From contig CM074865.1 in NCBI GenBank assembly GCA_037501455.1, positions 1,995,001-2,059,000 on the forward strand: a stretch of 64,000 nt of DNA, written 5' to 3'. Every line of letters starts with the position of its first letter. Within the stretch, counting starts at the first letter, position 1. The position numbers and the translations under genes are program-made. Source of the DNA: Lantana camara (Eukaryota; Streptophyta; Magnoliopsida; Lamiales; Verbenaceae). Of this stretch, positions 34,401 to 43,663 are shown piece after piece. Below the pieces are notes generated by a model. It saw nothing but the letters and a program-made list of their open reading frames with translations, was not told the DNA's origin and ran no database searches.

Positions 34401-36377
34401 GTAGATACTATGATATATGTTTAATAAATTATATATGTTGTTTATGTTTAAATTAGGGGGTGAGATGTTTTTTATGTATGCACTAAGGTGATTACAGTGT
34501 AATGAAAATTTGTTTTCACCTAGCACTAGTAATGTTAATGTACTATTTAATTGTCACAGTTGTGCTAGCTCAAAATGTCTAAAACAAGCAACCACCATAT
34601 TGTAAGGGGGATTCTATTATTCAGCTTCGTGGGGACCTTAGAATTGGGATTCAACCTAGGGCTGTCAACGGATCGGATTCGGACCGGATCAGGGGATTCC
34701 GGATCCGAATTCGATAAGAAGATCCGTTAATCGGATCCGAATTCATTGTTTTTTAATCCAAACATAATCGGATCGGATCAGATCCGATAAAAGATCCGAT
34801 TCTATTAATAATAAAATATAATTTTTTATAAAAAAGTTAAATTATAGTTAATAGATATAATTACATAATATTTAACAAATAATTATTATTTAATAGTTTT
34901 GTTTATATTTATTTAAAATAGGTTAATTTAAACTTATTAATAAAGGAAAATATATATTTTTTAAGTAAACAATTCAAATTTTATGATTGTTTAAAGTAAT
35001 AAATATGTGAAAATTTTTATTTTGATTATTTCACTTAATATTCTTTATTAGTAAATAATTTATTTAATTAAATATTGTATATATTATCGGATTCACATTT
35101 TTAATGGATCAGATTCCTTAATTTTATACCCGATCAATTTATTTCGGATAACGAATATTTATAATCGGATAAGATCCATCGGATATTTTAATCGGACGAA
35201 TATACTAAAATTCGGATTGGATTCGGATTAAAATCCGCTCCATTGACAACCCTAATTCAACCTTTTGCTACAAAAGATTCTATAATTCAATAATACCATA
35301 AAGTAGGGATGTAAATGAGTCGAGCCTGAATCCGAGCCCTTCTATTTTAGGCTCGCGAGCTTATATTTTTAAATAAAAAAATCAAATATTAATTTATATA
35401 TATATAAATACTTAATTTATATATAATATTTTTTATATATATATATATATACACTAATTTATATATATAAGCATATTTAATTATTAAAAATAATTATTTT
35501 CTATTTCAAAAACTATACTTTTAATTTAGCTTGGACCAAGAGAAAAAAGACCAAGGCTCGACTCGTATACATCCCTACCATAAAAGGAAACTTGTTATAA
35601 AAACTTGCAAGAAATGTATCTCTCTCCATTCAAGCCAAAAATTTCAATTTAAGGTCGTCTATCAAAATGAAAATAAAGTAAATATATATGCACATAATTT
35701 AAGTTCATTGTTTAAAAAAAAACCCTTAAATCACTTGGTTAAAGCTGTTGGCCGTAATTAACCTATATGATTGTGCATATTTAATACTCCGACAACACCA
35801 ATAAAGGAGCCAATAAGGCAAAGAGTACTTGGTGGGGGGCTACTGTCTTCTTCGTTCAAGATAAACATGACACCTTTATTGACACGTCTCACTCTTAATA
35901 CTTTTTACAAGTAATATTAATAATAATAATAACATTAACATAGGAGAAAACGTTGTAATTTCCTTGACACGTCTCAACTCTCAACTCTAGAAAGTAATAT
36001 ACAGAGTACAGACTGCAAACATCAACTTTCAGAACTTATAATCCAAGCATAGATTCTGGAACTAACATGATAAACAGACAATAATCACGCAGTCATGCAC
36101 ATAGAGCAGCATAAAGCAGCAGCGGAAACTGCTTAACGATCAAGAATTGATGAGGTTCTATATATATAAAACTGATCCATAAAAGTGAAGTGTACTTGGA
36201 GCTTGAGTATTGGTAGAGCCTGCGTGAAGGTGAGAAGACGATGGCAGCAACTTCAGCATCGCAAAGAACTGATAGTTCATGAGCTTTCTTCACGAGCCCT
36301 TGTCTCCTCTTGGAAAATGTCACTTGTCTGGCTGATTTGTCGTCGATTTTCTTGATTTTGATCTTCTCTCCCCCCAT
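27828..36377 (-). CDS. MADS-box (SVP/AGL24-like) gene fused to an RNase H-like domain, copy A
   Basis: Six exons can be joined: 36377-36196 (182 nt), 29812-29746 (67), 29116-29055 (62), 28974-28875 (100), 28601-28557 (45) and 28451-27828 (624), all with GT/AG borders and compatible phase, predicting 359 residues. Sizes of 182, 62 and 100 nt are the classic MIKC MADS exon sizes. The N-terminal MADS domain looks like a DNA-binding transcription factor of the StMADS11/SVP clade (KIKIKKID... RQVTFSKRR). The I and K regions should mediate dimerisation. Instead of the usual LKLGL-type tail the last exon encodes an RVT_3 RNase H fold. Intron 1 is 6.4 kb and holds a copia element, a SINE and MITEs. 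The splicing is inferred, with no transcript evidence. The gene may be silenced or mis-spliced by the insertions. Confidence 0.65.
28557..28601 (-). CDS. MADS copy A exon 5 (K-region coil)
   Basis: 45 nt, reading [15 protein letters not shown] in frame with exon 4, a leucine-spaced coil like the small 42-45 nt K exons of MIKC genes. The acceptor is TGTGCAG; the chosen donor is GTAGAT. A later donor (GTGAAT at 28504) would give 97 nt and break the frame here, but the corresponding copy B exon would be 99 nt and in frame, so the original donor is uncertain. Confidence 0.5.
28875..28974 (-). CDS. MADS copy A exon 4 (K-box)
   Basis: Exactly 100 nt between AAACAG and GTTTAG. It reads [19 protein letters not shown] followed by [11 protein letters not shown], the K-box helix found in all MIKC factors. 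In copy B this exon is split by an Athila-like insertion. Confidence 0.85.
29055..29116 (-). CDS. MADS copy A exon 3 (start of K region)
   Basis: 62 nt between TTGCAG and GTCTGA, reading [20 protein letters not shown] and joining exon 4 in phase. The size is the canonical MIKC exon 3 size. Copy B keeps it at 59016-59077 with two or three changes. Confidence 0.8.
29746..29812 (-). CDS. MADS copy A exon 2 (I region)
   Basis: 67 nt between CTGAAG and GTACCT, reading NIKDILNK... RQELESR once the split codon from exon 1 is completed. It matches the start of the SVP I region (MK-DIL-type) and is four codons shorter than the usual 79 nt. Its acceptor lies only 54 bp from the copia insertion at 29871. 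Reading through the donor also stays open for about 26 codons, so the 3' border is the least certain of the set. Confidence 0.65.
29871..30303 (-). repeat. 3' LTR of copia element 3
   Basis: 433 bp, identical by eye to 32483-32915. It ends 54 bp before MADS exon 2 on the transcribed strand. Confidence 0.93.
30311..32449 (-). CDS. Copia element 3 gag-integrase fusion ORF
   Basis: 712 residues from ATG 32449 ([10 protein letters not shown]). It has a DUF4219/UBN2 gag (about residues 10-210), two zinc knuckles ([14 protein letters not shown] and [14 protein letters not shown], about 260-300), then a direct jump into GAG-pre-integrase ([14 protein letters not shown]) and an integrase core to about residue 600, and a short tail. 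The protease between knuckle and integrase is gone, as are RT and RNase H. Two integrase catalytic positions are changed: VHTK where D is usual, and RSERGKEY where D is usual; the Glu of QNGVSERKN remains. The ORF is open throughout, which is notable for an element without enzymes. Confidence 0.85.
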   Translation of the reverse strand: MAQNLTTFNYTSSMVPIFEGEAYEFWSIQMKTLYISQGLWDLIENGYEQPRDAAELESWDINRKKEYNENRRKDAKALSYMQQGVTKPIFPRIMVATTAKEAWEILKNAYKGSDKVISIKLQSLWRDFDTLLMKEDESIEIFFNRVSNIINQIRSYGDTIEDKKIIQKILRSLPIKYDHIVAAIEESKDLSVLTLTELMGSLQAHEDRMRRFNEQPLDRAFQSQLNFTKKEGFHKRGNSNYHENGGDFHKKNIYPPCRYCKRTNHAEDDCYFKEKSKCKKCNRFGHDERYCRSKEIYEANCSEENAHYLFSARELNSGTSKDESLLWHKRFGHFHSQGVRYLSQHNMMRDLPKIQLKEYNCEACLKGNQPTNLFPSKKSWRAKKVLELVHTKISGPLRTTSNGGCKYFILFIDDYTKMTWVYFMHEKSEVTAIFKKFKNFVEKQSGQKIKILRSERGKEYDSTQFGKFCKDEIHHQLTVGNTPEQNGVSERKNKMVMEMAKTMMEEKGMPKTFWAEAVYTSVYLLNRCPTKAVQGKTPVEAWSGRKPSAKHLRVFGSICYVHTVKDKTEKGIFLGYSSPSKGYRVYILKSKKLIITREVEFDEDATYSWKNEEVPKKIIARRPRQHVEEVNDSQPSSPPTTPTPNSSNEDQEKEEKTTVPLRRTRLLRDICESCNFTALKSINVGSKSKYKIPIKANGATQESTSRVRRKIH
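32483..32915 (-). repeat. 5' LTR of copia element 3
   Basis: 433 bp. A possible TATA box on the minus strand corresponds to 'tatttatag' near 32717-32725. Confidence 0.93.
33819..33925 (+). mobile_element. Short tRNA-derived SINE
   Basis: The body has an A-box-like segment (GATTCAAGTGGTTAA, about 33828-33842) and a B box (GGTTCGAATTCC, about 33870), followed by an oligo(A) tail (33912-33923). It is flanked by a 14-bp direct repeat AAGATTATCTT(G/A)CT at 33805-33818 and 33926-33939, with one difference. Size, Pol III boxes, tail and target repeat together fit a plant SINE. It lies in MADS intron 1 of copy A, in a stretch that copy B lacks. Confidence 0.75.
34658..35255. mobile_element. hAT-like MITE, 598 bp
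   Basis: The ends read AGGGCTGTCAACGG and, inverted, AGGGTTGTCAATGG. The 8-bp repeat TTCAACCT flanks it (34650-34657 and 35256-35263), with two extra bases on the right. Copy B has the uninterrupted site near 60414. The termini are rich in GGATC/GGATTCGGAT words and the interior is AT-rich without ORFs. Confidence 0.8.
35303..35576. mobile_element. hAT-like MITE, 274 bp
   Basis: Terminal inverted repeats AGGGATGTAAATGAGTCGAG and (inverted) AGGGATGTATACGAGTCGAG. The 8-bp target duplication ACCATAAA lies at 35295-35302 and 35577-35584. Copy B shows the empty site near 60456. It is the same family as 38548-38739. Confidence 0.8.
36196..36377 (-). CDS. MADS copy A exon 1 (MADS DNA-binding domain)
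   Basis: 182 nt from ATG 36377 to the donor GTACAC, the invariant MIKC exon 1 length. It encodes [40 protein letters not shown] and [20 protein letters not shown]. The basic helix (SFxKRR context RQVTFSKRR) and [14 protein letters not shown] are intact. Compared with typical SVP the usual second-position Ala/Gly-Arg-Glu start is GGE. The frame remains open past the donor for 33 codons of intron. Confidence 0.92.
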
Positions 36378-36694
36378 GCTGAATTAAACAATCGAAACAC
36401 AAGAAACTTTATACTGTTCTTACAAGGGATTATTGGCTGCCATTATTGAATAGTACTATAGCTTTCTCAAGAGTGTTGAAAACAACACCACTGTACCGAA
36501 ACATGAAAATTCGAAGAGTTTTTCTGTCTTGCTTCTGTGTGTTGTGAACTGAATTGGAGGGATCATAAAATATGTTGTGAATATTCTGTTGGATTCGCCA
36601 TTTTTGGTTTTAATTAAATCCAAACGTGAACTAAACGAGCAACATATACTTGTACTAAACGAGTGAAAACAAATCCACAAGCTAAAACATTAAA
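36378..36694 (-). promoter_or_regulatory. Presumed 5' flank / promoter of MADS copy A
   Basis: Conserved with 63723-63970 upstream of copy B up to the Mutator-like insertion, including a shared 'ggatcataaaatatgttgtg' block near 36559. No TATA box can be assigned with confidence. Confidence 0.45.
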
Positions 36695-38065
36695 GGGATA
36701 ATTACAATTTTGGTCATCCAACTATACGACTTATTCCCTTTTGGTCCCCCACTTTCCAATTTGACAATTATGGTCACTGAACTACCTCTTTTTTTACACA
36801 TTTGGTCCCGCCGTCAGTCTTGGCGTTAAATTTAACGGAAATTACAGTTTCAGGCCAATTTTGGCGCCGTTTTCTACGTTTTCCCTCATTTCTTCCCGTT
36901 GTTGTTTATCCTGATTTGTAATCACATATGAAAGCTTCAAAAAGGGACAGGACTCGAAAAATAGCTTCTCTGCCAGCATCTCGTCATGAATTGAGGCTAT
37001 TTTGGTTGAGTTCAGGGCTTTGTGCAATCTGGGCCATCCTTTAAGCATGCGATCTGCTAGTGCTTCTATGAATTAAGCTGCGATTCTCTGCATTGTGTCG
37101 CCATTGGGAGAGGCAAGGTGTGAAATGTACTCAAATCAACGATGTTAGCATTCTCTATGCTTCCGGAAGCAACATGGTTGGCACATGCGACGAGGAGGTG
37201 GATTAAACAGAGTCCTCTCTCTTCAGATCTCATTTCTCCATGGAGCTCAAAGATATCAAGTTGAATCGAAATCGTGGTACATAAAAAACATCATGTAGAT
37301 AATATGGTCATGTAGTATATTAATGGTGCCCTTAAACTTGACTAGAAATGATGTATTAGTATTGAAAACCTCCTCACAATTATCAAGAAGAGACTGATTA
37401 CAGGTGATATGTTTATTTGCTCCTGAATTAATTATCCATTAGGTATTGCCCGTCCAAATTCGAATAGGAAATGGCAAATAGAGGTATAACTGTGGCGCTC
37501 TCCTTAGTGCCAGAAGTACTAGCCTCAACGATCATGGAAGCAGACTGCAACTGTGAGGATAACATGGATAACAAAGTTTGATATTTTTGGCCAGTTAAGG
37601 AATGAAGAAATTCATGAGAATTATTAGAACCAGAGTTGCTGGAACTAGTTGAGAACACCACATCCACATGATTGACAGCTTAGTAAGAGCTAGACTGATG
37701 TATTGAAAGGTTGAAACGCGTCCTGTTGCCTGAGAAATATCCAGGAGAATATCCATACAACATATAGCACTTGTCAATAGTGTGAGTGGTCCCGCGGTAG
37801 CAAGTTCACTCTATGCGACCCCGCCCCCGCCCCCGCCCAAAGCCTATGCCAAAACGTAGAAATGAGGGAAATGAGGGAAAACGTAGAAAACGGCGCCAAA
37901 ATTGGCCTGAAACTGTAATTTCCGTTAAATTTAACGCCAAGACTGACGGCGGGACCAAATGTGTAAAAAAAGAGGTAGTTCAGTGACCATAATTGTCAAA
38001 TTGGAAAGTGGGGGACCAAAAGGGAATAAGTCGTATAGTTGGATGACCAAAATTGTAATTATCCC
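36695..38065 (-). mobile_element. Mutator-like non-autonomous element carrying a copia fragment (Pack-MULE-like)
   Basis: 198-bp terminal inverted repeats (36695-36892 and 37868-38065) appear perfect. A 9-bp target duplication AACATTAAA lies at 36686-36694 and 38066-38074. The ends read GGGATAATTACAATTTTGG. The interior carries copia gag-protease remnants on the minus strand: a knuckle tail like CYMLYGYSPGYFSG (about 37710-37770), a gag-like stretch (37428-37667, HSLTGQKYQTLLSMLSSQ), and a protease active-site remnant NSGANKHITCN after a stop near 37440. No transposase. It sits about 320 bp upstream of the MADS ATG. Confidence 0.88.
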
Positions 38066-38074
38066 AACATTAAA

Positions 38075-38547
38075 CCAAAAAATTAAAAATAAATCACCTC
38101 TTGGAGAAAGCGAAGTCAGCGGTGACAGTGATTTACTGAAGATGGAGCTTCTCCAAGAATCAGGACACACGAACTAAGTCTTTGTGCTTTAAGATTGTAA
38201 ACTGGTAAAGAAATCGGAGAAACCCTCGAACGTCTTCACCTCAAACAGATCAAACATGAGAGATCTGAAGCTCGTCATCAAACATAAACCCAAAAACAAT
38301 TAATTTACCTTTTCTGACATAAAAGAGTGAAGATTGATGGTGCTCTTCGTCAGAAGAAACAATTAAGGGAAGGAAGAAAACTCAGTGAAGCTGATAAGAA
38401 GGGCATCTATAGGTCTTTGGAGACTGGAAAAGTGAGAATTATGTATGAAGAAAGAGCAAAATAGGGATTACTTTTATAGAAGAAAGGAGGAGAAAAGATT
38501 CAGCTATTAAGCTTACTTAATTGGAAGAAGGTTTCGTGGGGTGGGGT
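38075..38547. other. Intergenic upstream of copy A
   Basis: Purine-rich unique-looking sequence (38100-38480) with no ORF I can support. Whether copy B has it is unknown, because the window ends. Confidence 0.4.
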
Positions 38548-38739
38548 TAGGGATGTAAATGAGCTGAGCTAGCTCGTGAGCCTAACAAGCTGACTCGAGA
38601 AAAACTCGGGTTTGGGTTCGTCATTCTCAAGCCGAGCCTTTCTATTTCTAGCTTGTGGATTGCGAGCCGAACCCAAGTCTATTATAGAGCCCTAGCCAAG
38701 AAAAAGAGCCCAGGCTCGGCTCGTTTACATTCCTAGTTA
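38548..38739. mobile_element. hAT-like MITE, 192 bp
   Basis: Starts TAGGGATGTAAATGAGC; its right end inverted reads TAACTAGGAATGTAAACGAG. The 8-bp target duplication GGTGGGGT lies at 38540-38547 and 38740-38747. It shares termini and 'ggctcggctcg' words with the 35303-35576 MITE. Confidence 0.8.
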
Positions 38740-38747
38740 GGTGGGGT

Positions 38748-40448
38748 GGATTAGAGAAACCCAAGCACAATAGAATCTGCCACTTGTCTGAGAAACACTT
38801 GATACAAGTAAGCATGGTGGTGTGTCTCAATAATATTAACATGGAAATCCTCGAATTTTACATAAATTGCATGTAAATCCTGTAATGGGGAGATTCTTGG
38901 TTGTGTTTTTGCACTACATGGAGGATTTAATTGTAATTAAGAGGCTTTTTAAGTTTGGTTATATATGTTTAGCTTTCGACAGTTTGTAGTTAGGAATATT
39001 TGATTCTAAGTTGGAATACGGAAATGTTGTGATAGCATTCCATCTCGTTTTGAAATTCGAAATAATTAACAAGTGTATTGATGAACAGTACTTCATTAGT
39101 GGTTAACTTTTGACTCCTAATCATAGTAGATCGATTGCAGCGAAGTGGTGATCGAGTGTCTTGTATGCTTGCCCTTTGATTCTTAAAAATGTGTGACAAT
39201 TCTGATTCGTTGTGTTTAGATGTTTTAACTACATTTTGAGAACTGGGACGAACAGATAACTTAGTGGTAAACATTTGCACCTGTGAACTGATAAATTGAG
39301 ACGTGTATTATAAAAAATAAAAAATAAAAAATGCATTCGGCCGGGATCTATAGCGTCATTCCTGCATTAATTCTTAATATTTCACATGAATTGACTTTTT
39401 CTTTTTCAATTATGCTTTGCAATATTTTAAGGGGATTTTTAACTTTTCGCTTAATTATGGGGTTTAAAGTTGCTTCCCATAAGTTAAAATGTCCTGAAAT
39501 TTCAAAGAGAAAAACAATGAGGTAAAAATTATAATAATCGACTTATATGGGGCCAAAATAAGAAATGAGTGAAATTAGGAGACCAAAAATGAAATCGACT
39601 CTATTTATAAGGCATTACCTATTATTGTTGTATGACATCATATTCCAAATATTCTCTTTGCCACTTGACCTTAAAGCTTATGATAACCATATACTCGAAT
39701 ACGAATACGATACAATATGTATATGGTGATACAATTATTTTTAAAATTTTACACATAAAAAGTATCTGAATTATAATACAATATGGTAAAATAATATTAT
39801 TAGAAATTTTCGTAGATTAAATGTGGCAACGCATGTATGGCTCGTCTTTATAAGAATATACACGAGTTTGAGTGTGTGTATATGAACGTAGCAGTAGGTT
39901 CTTTGAGCTTTGTCATCATCTTCTTTTCTTTTCTTTTTTTTTTGTTTTTTTTTTTGAGAAGATCATCTTCTTTTCTTACTAGACATATTATAGCCCCAAG
40001 ACAACTACATAAAGTTTACATTGGAATACTAGGAATATGATTGTCTAATTTCATTATCATAAAAATGCCAAAATCTCTAATTGACGTAGTTTATTACGTT
40101 CTTATGTAATTTTCATCAGGGTCTTTTGGGCAATCATGAACACATACGTTTTAGCCAGTATGAATACACTTCTGAAATAAAATAGTGGATAAAGATTCAA
40201 TATCATCAGGGTCTCAGGTTCAGACCTTCGAAAACGCATTTATTATGATATGAACACTTGGTAAATAATATAACTAGAATTCCAACTTTTTGGGTTCTAT
40301 AGCCCATTTTCATGGGTCGAGTCGGGACGGATGGAAAATGACTCAAGAGATGTTGAAGTAAAAGATTATAAAAAATTAGGTTCGACTTGGATTTAAAATT
40401 GTGCTGTAATATCTTGCATGCATGTTTATCTTTATAATATACAAAATC
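38748..40448. other. Intergenic, no gene seen
   Basis: AT-rich. T-rich low complexity lies at about 39923-39955 and an 'aaaaaataaaa' run at 39313-39331. Short ORFs here show no recognisable domain. Confidence 0.5.
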
Positions 40449-41207
40449 TGTTGGGATAACACCCCGGATCGGAAGGTATATTGTTTCTTGAATTGAGCAC
40501 AATAAATGATATAAAATAGAGAACGAAAAGGTAAGACACGAGAATTTACGTGGTTCGGCAGAATTTGCCTACGCCCACGAATAAGGGGAGTGATTCCACT
40601 ATAACAGAGAGTTTACAACAATTAGAGAAAAACCTCTCCTCTAATTAACCTAACACCCACAGAGAATCTCACAATTCTATCACAAGAATTAGGTCTCAAG
40701 TGTTTCCCAACTCTCTAATTTACAAGCCTCACAACAAGCTTTCACGAAGCTTAGGACTTTGTTTCGACTCTTTAGGCTTTCTAGGCTCTTTCACTCAGTT
40801 CTAGGCCTCTTCTCCGAGCCCCCTTTCCCTGGCCTGGGCTCTAAGCCTCACGACACTTTGAAACTAAACAATGAAGCCTCTATTTATAGAAAAATTCCAG
40901 CCGTCATGTGAATAGTAATGACAACGTCAACTTGTCAATAACTCGACGCTAGCTCAGTGCTAACTAGTTGGCAACTTGACTACAACTTGTACGCCAACTT
41001 ATTGTTAGCTCATCGACAACCCAATGACAACTGACCGCTACCTCAGTGCCAACTCGTGCCAACTCAGCACCACCTCAGAGCCAACTCGATGCCAACTCAG
41101 CGCCAATCTCAGTGCTAACTCAGCATCATCTTGGCGCCACCTTAGCGCCAACTAGGCGCCATAAATATGTAACTTTCTTGATAATTAATTTAAGCCACAC
41201 TTTAACA
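40449..41207 (-). repeat. 3' LTR of copia element 4
   Basis: 759 bp. 40915-41165 is a low-complexity run built on the CAACTCAGCGCCA-type word, with length differences from the partner LTR. Confidence 0.88.
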
Positions 41208-41470
41208 ATTCTCCACCTTGACTTAATTCAATAGTAGGTTCGCTCCACCTTCGAGATAAAACTCAATTATCAGTAACACCAATCAAGTCCAAGTATTGCT
41301 TGAACTTAACCTTTGGAAGAGGCTTAGTTGACACATCTTCAAGATTCTCAAGTGTCAGTTTGTTTAACAAGGTCAAATCTTCTCAGTCATACGCCCGAGC
41401 CTCATATGCCATAACTTTGTACTACTAAAGTCCGGCATAGACGATGAAGAAACTACCGCAGCAGCCTGTC
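41208..41470 (-). pseudogene. Copia element 4 pol remnants (GAG-pre-integrase joined to RNase H tail)
   Basis: On the minus strand, 41470 downward reads a GAG-pre-integrase piece (KLWHMRLGRMTEK), then after a deletion the RNase H C-terminal segment STKPLPKVKFKQYLDLIGV near 41270-41330. Stops and frame changes intervene. Confidence 0.7.
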
Positions 41471-42959
41471 TGATACGTTGCATATTCACTTAATTCTTGG
41501 ACTTAAAATTCCTATGTTTTACCTCACTATTTGATTTAATTTTGGATAATTGCCTAATATTCTATATTTTCTGTAGGATAAGTAATTGGAAGAATTTGCA
41601 AGGAATTTATAACAGAAAAGGGATTACTACTCAAGGCCCACTTCTGGGATTAAATTGGAGAAAAAGGTGTGCGGCCCATGAAATTGTTTTCCATGAAATA
41701 TTGTCTAAAGCCCAAGTCTTGATCTTGAGGAGGCCTAGCGTGAGCTTTTACACCACAAGAAGTCAATGTCCCCCACTTCGGCTTTGGCAAATTAATTCAT
41801 TTAATTGAGGGGCTGCACGTTTTTACGGTTTAAAAAGTGGAGGTTACTTTGAGAAATTGTGACTCCAATTCATGGCAGAACGTGGGGTAACGAAGTGGGG
41901 AAGCTGAAGCATGAAAGATTGACACGATATATTATGGAGAGATCATACACAAAGGGACACAATAGATTCTCATTCTCAGACACAAAAGGCACGCATCAGA
42001 TCTAAATTAGTGGGGGAAGAGACTTCGAGCATCACATAGTTTTATTCTCTTTCCTTCCTTTTATTTAGTTTGAATACTATGTTATTTTCAAGACTTCGTT
42101 TGTTAAATTTTGTTATGAGTAGCTAATTTACTTTTTAGTTGGGATTTTTCCAAGCATGTGTTAGATTTTGTGAGACAATTTGTTTTGGGTTGATTAATTT
42201 AAGTTATCCGTTTTATTTCCGATTTCATGATATTGAGTTTTGCCTTATTCTTTGATTTAAGAGCTCGAATCTTAAAGTTAGCAATTCACATAAAGCTAGT
42301 TAATTTATTTGGTGGAGTCTAACCAGGTAATTAACGAAGTGGCAGTCAACACTAGGTTGTTAAGTTCGGCTGATTTTGTGTTGTGGAATATTACGGTCTA
42401 ATTAGAAGAAGTAGGAGTTTCTACGTAGTCGGTTAGGGTTAGTGTTTCTTTAGTACGTAAAGAAATTAGTTAATTGAATCTTTGAAGGAGTTTCTGAAAA
42501 GGTTATTAGCTAATTAGGGAATAGTTTTTAGGAGTTTCTTCAAATTATTCTGAAAATACGAAGAGACGAGGGAGCCTAAGGTAACTAGTAACTATAGCTA
42601 GCCTAACGAGGAGTTAATCACCCTGTCCGTGATCATAGTCTGATGCATGCGTAGGAAAATCCCAGCTATTTGTTATCTACTGAATTAACCTATGTGTCAG
42701 CTGAGTTTAGTTGTTAATTATTTGTGTATTTAGTCTCGTTTTGTTTATTTCATTAGTAGTTTAAGCATATATCTCAAAATCCCCCCCCCCCCCCCTCCCC
42801 CCCCCCCCCCCCAATTTTAATTGTTTGTGTTAATTCCTTTGCATATAAAAAGATTACAAACTCATTCAATCCTCGTGGATCGATACCCGTTGCCACTATT
42901 CTACAATTTAATTGTGTGCAGTATTTGGGATTTATTTTTGGTGGCTTCGACACCCATCA
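41471..42959 (-). mobile_element. Solo LTR of a gypsy (Athila/Tat-like) element
   Basis: 1489 bp, TGATACGTTG to GACACCCATCA, with a perfect 5-bp target duplication CTGTC (41466-41470 and 42960-42964). Removing it rejoins the copia protease-to-GAG-pre-integrase reading. No internal region remains, so it is a solo LTR from LTR-LTR recombination. It contains a C-rich run (about 42781-42812) with a single T. Orientation is not certain. ORFs inside it are not genes. Confidence 0.85.
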
Positions 42960-43444
42960 CTGTCACTGTCAAGCCTTGTAACATGTACAAGCTTCCTGCT
43001 TTTCTAGCCTTTATCACGACCAATGCACCTTTAATTACTTTCAATACTCCACCTTCAGCTGAAAACTTATTCGAAGTGAATACAAGCATTGTTTTTTGTA
43101 AAGCTTGTTCGTCAGAGTCTTTTTCAGATAGAGAGACTCTAATTTTTCTCATAGTGCCTTTCTTGTCTTTTTAGAGACAACCTCCTGCAAAACTTCATTT
43201 GCCACAATTGAATTGCCGAGCGAGCCTTCTCGTCCATCTCGTCCCTTCTAGTGTCTATCACACCCTCTGGCTTTACACCTAAAGCCTTTTGGACTCCATT
43301 CTGTACAAGGATTGCACGCATCCTTATTTGCCATAAAGTGAAGTTGATCTTTCGATCAAACTTCTCAACATCAAATTTAGTCGTCGAAAGACCACACCAT
43401 TTGTAAACTCCATATAAGGCTAATCCATTTAATCTCCTAACCAT
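42960..43444 (-). pseudogene. Copia element 4 gag N-terminus and protease-end remnant
   Basis: 43444 down to about 43180 encodes a copia gag start (KFDVEKFDRKINFTLWQIRM). The reading then passes by deletion into a protease-end segment (GGVLKVIKGALVVIKARK, LYMLQGLTVT) in another frame and stops at the solo LTR. Confidence 0.75.
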
Positions 43445-43663
43445 CTTGCAACACCGACATACCGTCTGACCTCCTCAACCTCAAAAAGACTTTTGACATG
43501 AGACATCAACTACAGATCTTCAATCAATAGGTCACTTCACCTGATCTGCCAAACATCTTGTACTGTCGTTATTACCCAACGGGGACATGCCGCCTGACCA
43601 CCACTTGTCAGGAAGACTTTCGACACAAGGCCATAATCTAGGCTTCAGGCTCTGATACCAGTT

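Larger units (their letters stand above)
21790..36684 (-). repeat. Segmental duplication copy A
   Basis: Collinear with about 48860-63970 once insertions are removed. The shared segment carries the MADS-box gene and its 3' flank. A-specific insertions are the copia elements at 22673-27789 and 29871-32915 and the MITEs at 34658-35255 and 35303-35576. 33320-34490, including the SINE, is absent from B. An ~80 bp stretch of B intron 2 (about 59625-59703) is missing in A near 29665. Confidence 0.85.

Noticed and set aside
38090..38170. Plus- and minus-strand short ORFs upstream of MADS copy A
   Set aside because: They run across the Mutator-like TIR boundary and match no family.
39236..39335. Second SINE candidate near 'taacttagtggtaaac'
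   Set aside because: An A-box-like word and an A-rich end are present, but no convincing B box or flanking repeat.
40915..41165. Possible CRISPR-like or satellite array in the copia 4 LTR
   Set aside because: The CAACTCAGCGCCA-type words are irregular in spacing and sequence; simple low-complexity expansion in a plant LTR.
41497..41808. 103-codon plus-strand ORF
   Set aside because: Lies entirely within the solo LTR.
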